In this document: piece after piece, positions 53,201 through 64,000 of the stretch | Numbering within the stretch: the first letter of the stretch is position 1 | How the letters are laid out: every line of letters starts with the position of its first letter | Assembly (NCBI GenBank): GCA_963680875.1 | Contig: OY804589.1 | Span: 744,001 to 808,000 of the forward strand | From: Bathymodiolus brooksi | Lineage: Eukaryota; Mollusca; Bivalvia; Mytilida; Modiolidae | Length of the DNA: 64,000 nucleotides | Reading direction: 5' to 3' | Made by a program: the position numbers and the translations under genes | Notes under the pieces: model-generated | The model's database searches: none | What the model was told of the DNA's origin: nothing | What the model saw: only the letters and a program-made list of their open reading frames with translations

Positions 53201-56200
53201 ACAAGACTACATCTACCATCATCTGTATTAAATAAGAACAAGACTACATCTACCATCATCTTTATAAATAAGAACAAGACTACATCTACCATCATCTGTA
53301 TAAATAAGAAAAAGACTACATCTACCATCATCTGTATAAAATAAGAACAAGACTACATCTACCATCATCTGTATAAATAAGAACAAGACTACATCTACCA
53401 TCATCTTAATGAATAAGAACAAGACTACATCTACCATCATCTGTATTAAATAAGAACAAGACTACATCTACCATCATCTTTATAAATAAGAACAAGACTA
53501 CATCTACCATCATCTGTATAAATAAGAACAAGACTACATCTACCATCATCTGTATTAAATAAGAACAAGACTACATCTACCATCATCTTTATAAATAAGA
53601 ACAAGACTACATCTACCATCATCTTTATAAATAAGAACAAGACTACATCTACCATCCTCTGTATAAATAAGAACAAGACTACATCTACCATCATCTGTAT
53701 TAAATAAGAACAAGACTACATCTACCATCATCTGTATAAATAAGAACAAGACTACATCTACCATCATCTGTATTAAATAAGAACAAGACTACATCTACCA
53801 TCATCTTTATAAATAAGAACAAGACTACATCTACCATCATCTTTATAAATAAGAACAAGACTACATCTACCATCATCTGTATAAATAAGAACAAGACTAC
53901 ATCTACCATCATCTGTATTAAATAAGAAAAAGACTACATCTACCATCATCTTTATGAATAAGAACAAGACTACATCTACCATCATCTGTATTAAATAAGA
54001 ACAAGACTACATCTACCATCATCTTTATAAATAAGAACAATACTACATCTACCATCATCTTTATAAATAAGAACAATACTACATCTACCATCATCTTTAT
54101 AAATAAGAACAAGACTATATCTACCATCATCTTTATAAATAAGAACAATACCACATCTACCATCATCTTTATAAATAAGAACAATACTACATCTACCATC
54201 ATCTTTATAAATAAGAACAAGACTACATCTACCATCATCTTTATTAATAAGAACAATACTACATCTACCATCATCTTTATAAATAAGAACAATACTACAT
54301 CTACCATCATCTGTATTAAATAAGAACAATACTACATCTACCATCATCTGTATTAAATAAGAACAAGACTACATCTACCATCATCTTTATAAATAAGAAT
54401 AATACTACATCTACCATCATCTTTATAAATAAGAACAATACTACATCTACCATTATCTTTATAAATAAGAACAAGACTACATCTACCATCATCTTTATAA
54501 ATAAGAACAATACTACATCTACCATCATCTTTATAAATAAGAACAATACTACATCTACCATCATCTGTATTAAATAAGAACAATACTACATCTACCATCA
54601 TCTTTATAAATAAGAACAAGACTACATCTACCATCATCTTTATAAATAAGAACAATACTACATCTACCATCATCTTTATAAATAAGAACAATACTACATC
54701 TACCATCATCTGTATTAAATAAAAACAAGATTACATCTACCATCATCTGTATAAATAAGAACAAGACTACACTTACCATCATCTGTATTAAATAAGAACA
54801 AGACTACATCTACCATCATCTGTATAAATAAGAACAAGACTACATCTACCATCATCTGTATAAATAAGAACAAGACTACATCTACCATCATCTTTATTAA
54901 ATAAGAACAAGACTACATCTACCATCATCTGTATAAATAAGAACAAGACTACATCTACCATCATCTGTATAAATAAGAACAAGACTACATCTACCATCAT
55001 CTTTATTAAATAAGAACAAGACTACATCTACCATCATCTGTATTAAATAAGAACAATACTACATCTACCATCATCTGTATAAATAAGAACAAGACTACAT
55101 CTACCATCATCTGTATTAAATAAGAACAATACTACATCTACCATCATCTGTATAAATAAGAACAAGACTACATCTACCATCATCTGTATAAATAAGAACA
55201 AGACTACATCTACCATCATCTGTATAAATAAGAACAAGACTACATCTACCATCATCTGTATTAAATAAGAACAAGACTACATCTACCATCATCTGTATAA
55301 ATAAGAACAAGACTACATCTACCATCATCTGTATAAATAAGAACAAGACTACATCTACCATCATCTGTATTAAATAAGAACAAGATTACATCTACCATCA
55401 TCTGTATTAAATAAGAACAAGACTACATCTACCATCATCTGTATAAATAAGAACAAGACTACATCTACCATCATCTTTATAAATAAGAACAATACTACAT
55501 CTACCATCATCTTTATAAATAAGAACAATACTACATCTACCATCATCTTTATAAATAAGAACAATACTACATCTACCATCATCTTTATTAAATAAGAACA
55601 AGACTACATCTACCATCATCTGTATTAAATAAGAACAAGACTACATCTACTATCATCTGTATTAAATAAGAACAAGACTACATCTACCATCATCTGTATA
55701 AATAAGAACAAGACTACATCTACCATCATCTGTATAAATAAGAACAAGACTACATCTACCATCATCTGTATTAAATAAGAACAAGACTACATCTACCATC
55801 ATCGGTATTAAATAAGAACAAGACTACATCTACCATCATCTTTATAAATAAGAACAAGACTACATCTACCATCATCTGTATAAATAAGAACAAGACTACA
55901 TCTACCGTCATCTGTATTAAATAAGAACAAGACTACATCTACCATCATCTGTATAAATAAGAACAAGACTACATCTACCATCATCTGTATAAATAAGAAC
56001 AAGACTACATCTACCATCACCTGTATAAATAAGAACAATACTACATCTACCATCATCTGTATTAAATAAGAACAAGACTACATCTACCATCATCTTTATG
56101 AATAAGAACAAGACTACATCTACCATCATCTGTATTAAATAAGAACAAGACTACATCTACCATCATCTGTATTAAATAAGAACAAGACTACATCTACCAT

Positions 56201-56960
56201 CATCTTTATAAATAAGAACAATACTACATCTACCATCATCTGTATAAATAAGAACAAGACTACATCTACCATCATCTTTATGAATATAAACAAGACTACA
56301 TCTACCATCATCTGTTTTAAATAAGAACAAGACTACATCTACCATCATCTGTATTAAATAAGAACAAGACTACATCTACCATCATCTTTATAAATAAGAA
56401 CAAGACTACATCTACCATCATCTGTATTAAATAAGAACAAGACTACATCTACCATCATCTGTATAAATAAGAACAAGACTACATCTACCATCATCTGTAT
56501 AAATAAGAAAAAGACTACATCTACCATCATCTGTATAAAATAAGAACAAGACTACATCTACCATCATCTGTATAAATAAGAACAAGACTACATCTACCAT
56601 CATCTTAATGAATAAGAACAAGACTACATCTACCATCATCTGTATTAAATAAGAACAAGACTACATCTACCATCATCTTTATAAATAAGAACAAGACTAC
56701 ATCTACCATCATCTGTATAAATAAGAACAAGACTACATCTACCATCATCTGTATTAAATAAGAACAAGACTACATCTACCATCATCTTTATAAATAAGAA
56801 CAAGACTACATCTACCATCATCTTTATAAATAAGAACAAGACTACATCTACCATCCTCTGTATAAATAAGAACAAGACTACATCTACCATCATCTGTATT
56901 AAATAAGAACAAGACTACATCTACCATCATCTTTATGAATAAGAACAAGACTACATCTAC
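50281..56960. repeat. Satellite B tandem block duplication, 3420 bp
   Basis: The variant order from about 50281 to 53700 is repeated from about 53701 to 56960. ATCGGTATT is near 52381 and 55801, and CTGTTTTAAATAAG is near 52892 and 56312, both 3420 bp apart. The first copy carries an extra stretch of about 221 bp at 53007-53227. As a result landmarks after it, such as ACCATCCTCTG near 53650 and 56850, are only 3199 bp apart. Confidence 0.8.
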
Positions 56961-57399
56961 CATCATCTGTATTAAATAAGAACAAGACTACATCTACCAT
57001 CATCTTTATAAATAAGAACAAGACTACATCTACCATCATCTGTATAAATAAGAACAAGACTACATCTACCATCATCTGTATAAATAAGAACAAGACTACA
57101 TCTACCATCATCTTTATAAATAAGAACAATACTACATCTACCATCATCTTTATAAATAAGAACAATACTACATCTACCATCATCTTTATAAATAAGAACA
57201 AGACTACATCTACCATCATCTTTATAAATAAGAAAAAGACTACATCTACCATCATCTTTATAAATAAGAACAATACTACTTCTACCATCATCTTTATAAA
57301 TAAGAACAAGACTACATCTACCATCATCTTTATTAATAAGAACAATACTACATCTACCATCATCTTTATAAATAAGAACAATACTACATCTACCATCAT

Positions 57400-60300
57400 C
57401 TGTATTAAATAAGAACAATACTACATCTACCATCATCTGTATTAAATAAGAACAAGACTACATCTACCATCATCTTTATAAATAAGAATAATACTACATC
57501 TACCATCATCTTTATAAATAAGAACAATACTACATCTACCATCATCTTTATAAATAAGAACAATACTACATCTACCATCATCTTTATAAATAAGAACAAT
57601 ACTACATCTACCATCATCTTTATAAATAAGAACAATACTACATCTACCATCATCTGTATTAAATAAGAACAATACTACATCTACCATCATCTTTATAAAT
57701 AAGAACAAGACTACATCTACCATCATCTTTATAAATAAGAACAATACTACATCTACCATCATCTTTATAAATAAGAACAATACTACATCTACCATCATCT
57801 TTATAAATAAGAACAAGACTACATCTACCATCATCTTTATTAAAAAGAACAATACTACATCTACCATCATCTGTATTAAATAAGAACAAGACTACATCTA
57901 CCATCATCTGTATTAAATAAGAACAAGACTACATCTACCATCATCTGTATTAAATAAGAACAAGACTACATCTACCATCATCTTTATAAATAAGAACAAT
58001 ACTATATCTACCATCATCTGTATAAATAAGAACAAGACTACATCTACCATCATCTTTATGAATAAGAACAAGACTACATCTACCATCATCTGTATTAAAT
58101 AAGAACAAGACTACATCTACCATCATCTTTATAAATAAGAACAAGACTACATCTACCATCATCTGTATTAAATAAGAACAAGACTACATCTACCATCATC
58201 TGTATAAATAAGAACAAGACTACATCTACCATCATCTGTATAAATAAGAAAAAGACTACATCTACCATCATCTGTATTAAATAAGAACAAGACTACATCT
58301 ACCATCATCTGTATTAAATAAGAACAAGACTACATCTACCATCATCTTTATAAATAAGAACAATACTACATCTACCATCATCTGTATTAAATAAGAACAA
58401 TACTACATCTACCATCATCTGTATTAAATAAGAACAAGACTACATCTACCATCATCTTTATAAATAAGAACAATACTACATCTACCATCATCTTTATAAA
58501 TAAGAACAATACTACATCTACCATCATCTTTATAAATAAGAACAATACTACATCTACCATCATCTTTATAAATAAGAACAATACTACATCTACCATCATC
58601 TGTATTAAATAAGAACAATACTACATCTACCATCATCTTTATAAATAAGAACAAGACTACATCTACCATCATCTTTATAAATAAGAACAATACTACATCT
58701 ACCATCATCTTTATAAATAAGAACAATACTACATCTACCATCATCTTTATAAATAAGAACAAGACTACATCTACCATCATCTTTATTAAAAAGAACAATA
58801 CTACATCTACCATCATCTGTATTAAATAAGAACAAGACTACATCTACCATCATCTGTATAAATAAGAACAAGACTACATCTACCATCATCTTTATAAATA
58901 AGAACAATACTACATCTACCATCATCTTTATAAATAAGAACAATACTACATCTACCATCATCTTTATAAATAAGAACAAGACTACATCTACCATCATCTT
59001 TATAAATAAGAACAATACTACATCTACCATCATCTTTATAAATAAGAACAATACTACATCTAACATCATCTGTATTAAATAAGAACAATACTACATCTAC
59101 CATCATCTTTATAAATAAGAACAATACTACATCTACCATCATCTTTATAAATAAGAACAATACTACATCTACCATCATCTTTATAAATAAGAACAAGACT
59201 ACATCTACCATCATCTTTATTAAAAAGAACAATACTACATCTACCATCATCTGTATTAAATAAGAACAAGACTACATCTACCATCATCTGTATAAATAAG
59301 AACAAGACTACATCTACCATCACCTGTATAAATAAGAACAATACTACATCTACCATCATCTGTATTAAATAAGAACAAGACTACATCTACCATCATCTGT
59401 ATAAATAAGAACAAGACTACATCTACCATCATCTGTATTAAATAAGAACAAGACTACATCTACCATCATCTGTATTAAATAAGAACAAGACTACATCTAC
59501 CATCATCTTTATAAATAAGAACAATACTACATCTACCATCATCTGTATAAATAAGAACAAGACTACATCTACCATCATCTTTATGAATAAGAACAAGACT
59601 ACATCTACCATCATCTGTATTAAATAAGAACAAGACTACATCTACCATCATCTGTATTAAATAAGAACAAGACTACATCTACCATCATCTGTATAAATAA
59701 GAACAAGACTACATCTACCATCATCTGTATTAAATAAGAACAAGACTACATCTACCATCATCTGTATAAATAAGAACAAGACTACATCTACCATCATCTG
59801 TATAAATAAGAAAAAGACTACATCTACCATCATCTGTATTAAATAAGAACAAGACTACATCTACCATCATCTGTATAAATAAGAACAAGACTACACCTAC
59901 CATCATCTTTATAAATAAGAACAAGACTACATCTACCATCATCTGTATTAAATAAGAACAAGATTACATCTACCATCATCTTTATGAATAAGAACAAGAC
60001 TACATCTACCATCATCTGTATTAAATAAGAACAAGACTACATCTACCATCATCTTTATAAATAAGAACAATACTACATCTACCATCATCTTTATAAATAA
60101 GAACAATACTACATCTACCATCATCTTAATAAATAAGAACAAGACTACATCTACCATCATTTTTATTAAAAAGAACAATACTACATCTACCATCATCTGT
60201 ATTAAATAAGAACAAGACTACATCTACCATCATCTGTATAAATAAGAACAAGACTACATCTACCATCATCTTTATAAATAAGAACAATACTACATCTACC

Positions 60301-63300
60301 ATCATCTTTATAAATAAGAACAATACTACATCTACCATCATCTTTATAAATAAGAACAAGACTACATCTACCATCATCTTTATAAATAAGAACAATACTA
60401 CATCTACCATCATCTTTATAAATAAGAACAATACTACATCTACCATCATCTGTATTAAATAAGAACAATACTACATCTACCATCATCTGTATTAAATAAG
60501 AACAAGACTACATCTACCATCATCTTTATGAATAAGAACAAGACTACATCTACCATCATCTGTATAAATAAGAACAAGACTACATCTACCATCATCTGTA
60601 TTAAATAAGAACAAGACTACATCTACCATCATCTGTATTAAATAAGAACAATACTACATCTACCATCATCTTTATAAATAAGAACAAGACTACATCTACC
60701 ATCATCTTTATAAATAAGAACAATACTACATCTACCATCATCTTTATAAATAAGAACAAGACTACATCTACCATCATCTTTATTAAAAAGAACAATACTA
60801 CATCTACCATCATCTGTATTAAATAAGAACAAGACTACATCTACCATCATCTGTATAAATAAGAACAAGACTACATCTACCATCATCTTTATAAATAAGA
60901 ACAATACTACATCTACCATCATCTTTATAAATAAGAACAATACTACATCTACCATCATCTTTATAAATAAGAACAAGACTACATCTACCATCATCTTTAT
61001 AAATAAGAACAATACTACATCTACCATCATCTTTATAAATAAGAACAATACTACATCTACCATCATCTGTATTAAATAAGAACAAGACTACATCTACCAT
61101 CATCTGTATAAATAAGAACAAGACTACATCTACCATCATCTTTATAAATAAGAACAATACTACATCTACCATCATCTTTATAAATAAGAACAATACTACA
61201 TCTACCATCATCTTTATAAATAAGAACAAGACTACATCTACCATCATCTTTATAAATAAGAACAATACTACATCTACCATCATCTTTATAAATAAGAACA
61301 ATACTACATCTACCATCATCTGTATTAAATAAGAACAATACTACATCTACCATCATCTTTATAAATAAGAACAATACTACATCTACCATCATCTGTATAA
61401 ATAAGAACAATACTACATCTACCATCATCTTTATAAATAAGAACAAGACTACATCTACCATCATCTTTATTAAAAAGAACAATACTACATCTACCATCAT
61501 CTGTATTAAATAAGAACAAGACTACATCTACCATCATCTGTATAAATAAGAACAAGACTACATCTACCATCACCTGTATAAATAAGAACAATACTACATC
61601 TACCATCATCTGTATTAAATAAGAACAAGACTACATCTACCATCATCTTTATGAATAAGAACAAGACTACATCTACCATCATCTGTATAAATAAGAACAA
61701 GACTACATCTACCATCATCTGTATTAAATAAGAACAAGACTACATCTACCATCATCTGTATTAAATAAGAACAAGACTACATCTACCATCATCTTTATAA
61801 ATAAGAACAATACTACATCTACCATCATCTGTATAAATAAGAACAAGACTACATCTACCATCATCTTTATGAATAAGAACAAGACTACATCTACCATCAT
61901 CTGTATTAAATAAGAACAAGACTACATCTACCATCATCTGTATTAAATAAGAACAAGACTACATCTACCATCATCTTTATAAATAAGAACAAGACTACAT
62001 CTACCATCATCTGTATTAAATAAGAACAAGACTACATCTACCATCATCTGTATAAATAAGAACAAGACTACATCTACCATCATCTTTATAAATAAGAACA
62101 ATACTACATCTACCATCATCTTTATAAATAAGAACAATACTACATCTACCATCATCTTTATAAATAAGAACAAGACTACATCTACCATCATCTTTATAAA
62201 TAAGAACAATACTACATCTACCATCATCTTTATAAATAAGAACAATACAACATCTACCATCATCTGTATTAAATAAGAACAATACTACATCTACCATCAT
62301 CTTTATAAATAAGAACAATACTACATCTACCATCATCTTTATAAATAAGAACAATACTACATCTACCATCATCTTTATAAATAAGAACAAGACTACATCT
62401 ACCATCATCTTTATTAAAAAGAACAATACTACATCTACCATCATCTGTATTAAATAAGAACAAGACTACATCTACCATCATCTGTATAAATAAGAACAAG
62501 ACTACATCTACCATCACCTGTATAAATAAGAACAATACTACATCTACCATCATCTGTATTAAATAAGAACAAGACTACATCTACCATCATCTGTATAAAT
62601 AAGAACAAGACTACATCTACCATCATCTGTATTAAATAAGAACAAGACTACATCTACCATCATCTGTATTAAATAAGAACAAGACTACATCTACCATCAT
62701 CTTTATAAATAAGAACAATACTACATCTACCATCATCTGTATAAATAAGAACAAGACTACATCTACCATCATCTTTATGAATAAGAACAAGACTACATCT
62801 ACCATCATCTGTATTAAATAAGAAAAAGACTACATCTACCATCATCTGTATTAAATAAGAACAAGACTACATCTACCATCATCTGTATAAATAAGAACAA
62901 GACTACATCTACCATCATCTTTATAAATAAGAACAAGACTACATCTACCATCATCTGTATTAAATAAGAACAAGATTACATCTACCATCATCTTTATGAA
63001 TAAGAACAAGACTACATCTACCATCATCTGTATTAAATAAGAACAAGACTACATCTACCATCATCTTTATAAATAAGAACAATACTACATCTACCATCAT
63101 CTTTATAAATAAGAACAATACTACATCTACCATCATCTTTATAAATAAGAACAATACTACATCTACCATCATCTTTATAAATAAGAACAAGACTACATCT
63201 ACCATCATCTTTATAAATAAGAACAATACTACATCTACCATCATCTTTATAAATAAGAACAATACTACATCTACCATCATCTGTATTAAATAAGAACAAT

Positions 63301-64000
63301 ACTACATCTACCATCATCTTTATAAATAAGAACAATACTACATCTACCATCATCTTTATAAATAAGAACAATACTACATCTACCATCATCTTTATAAATA
63401 AGAACAAGACTACATCTACCATCATCTTTATTAAAAAGAACAATACTACATCTACCATCATCTGTATTAAATAAGAACAAGACTACATCTACCATCATCT
63501 GTATAAATAAGAACAAAACTACACCTACCATCACCTGTATAAATAAGAACAATACTACATCTACCATCATCTGTATTAAATAAGAACAAGACTACATCTA
63601 CCATCATCTTTATGAATAAGAACAAGACTACATCTACCATCATCTGTATAAATAAGAACAAGACTACATCTACCATCATCTGTATTAAATAAGAACAAGA
63701 CTACATCTACCATCATCTGTATTAAATAAGAACAATACTACATCTACCATCATCTTTATAAATAAGAACAAGACTACATCTACCATCATCTTTATAAATA
63801 AGAACAATACTACATCTACCATCATCTTTATAAATAAGAACAAGACTACATCTACCATCATCTTTATTAAAAAGAACAATACTACATCTACCATCATCTG
63901 TATTAAATAAGAACAAGACTACATCTACCATCATCTGTATAAATAAGAACAAGACTACATCTACCATCATCTTTATAAATAAGAACAATACTACATCTAC
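57400..64000. repeat. Satellite B region of shorter, irregular block repeats
   Basis: Here the CTTTATTAAAAAG variant recurs often (near 57838, 58783, 59218, 60165, 60780, 61466, 62409, 63429 and 63864). Matching blocks lie about 944, 1017 and 2250 bp apart, for example those starting near 59075, 61325, 62269 and 63286. The same variant is common at 44400-49640 and absent between 50201 and 57400, so this part derives from the same subfamily as the 4293-bp block. ACAATAC units are more frequent here than elsewhere. Confidence 0.7.

Larger units (their letters stand above)
50201..64000. repeat. Satellite B, second part: 36/37-bp tandem repeat to the window end
   Basis: This is the same unit, orientation and variant set as before the gap, and it continues without interruption to the last base of the window. 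Together with the first part it gives about 26 kb, or roughly 700 units by division. One irregular unit near 53019 has an extra CAA (AACAACAAGAC). No gene, other repeat or insertion is present, and the array edge is not reached. Confidence 0.96.

Noticed and set aside
37859..63988. Over one hundred minus-strand open frames of 61 to 166 residues in satellite B
   Set aside because: They all consist of the same 12-residue repeats, overlap one another and have lengths set by where 37-bp units fall. Some even cross the N gap. They reflect periodicity, not genes.
1..64000. CRISPR array
   Set aside because: Repeats are adjacent, without unique spacers, the units vary throughout, and no cas gene is present.
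37749..64000. Hammerhead-like core in the minus strand of satellite B (CAGATGATGG)
   Set aside because: The second base of the CTGANGA core does not match, and no GAAA or closing helices are present in the unit.

Overview
This window is eukaryotic, non-genic, satellite-dominated DNA. It holds two unrelated tandem-repeat arrays, one 2.6-kb retroelement insertion and one assembly gap. I see no host gene, tRNA, rRNA, CRISPR array or prokaryotic feature. The retroelement encodes a Penelope-like reverse transcriptase, a class found mainly in animal genomes. From memory, parts of its reverse transcriptase and 3' tail resemble sequence common in bivalve molluscs. The best guess is therefore a marine or freshwater invertebrate, probably a bivalve; this is inference and was not searched.

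Layout. (1) 1-19476: satellite A, a 62-bp monomer repeated head to tail. It includes a higher-order repeat of 65 monomers (4030 bp) between about 2150 and 15110. (2) 19477-22117: a minus-strand Penelope-like element, truncated at its 5' end, with a long uninterrupted reverse-transcriptase frame (19838-22117) and a 360-bp 3' tail rich in inverted repeats. (3) 22114-37743: satellite A resumes in the same monomer phase and continues for 252 monomers with its own block duplications. (4) 37743-37749: a TAA-rich junction where satellite A changes directly into satellite B. (5) 37749-50000 and 50201-64000: satellite B, 36- and 37-bp units, with nested block duplications of about 1.5, 4.3 and 3.4 kb. 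(6) 50001-50200: exactly 200 N inside satellite B.

The only protein-coding potential I accept is the retroelement frame. It keeps all three catalytic aspartates and has no internal stop, but it lacks a real start codon because the 5' end of the element was never inserted or has been lost. The many minus-strand open frames in satellite B are by-products of a 36-bp (12-codon) period broken by 37-bp units.

I did not find a new gene system. The points most worth a second look are these: satellite A keeps length almost perfectly (one net single-base indel in about 35 kb); the two satellites have opposite strand composition on either side of an abrupt junction; the retroelement tail has a structured and possibly conserved architecture; and both satellites have multi-kilobase higher-order organisation.
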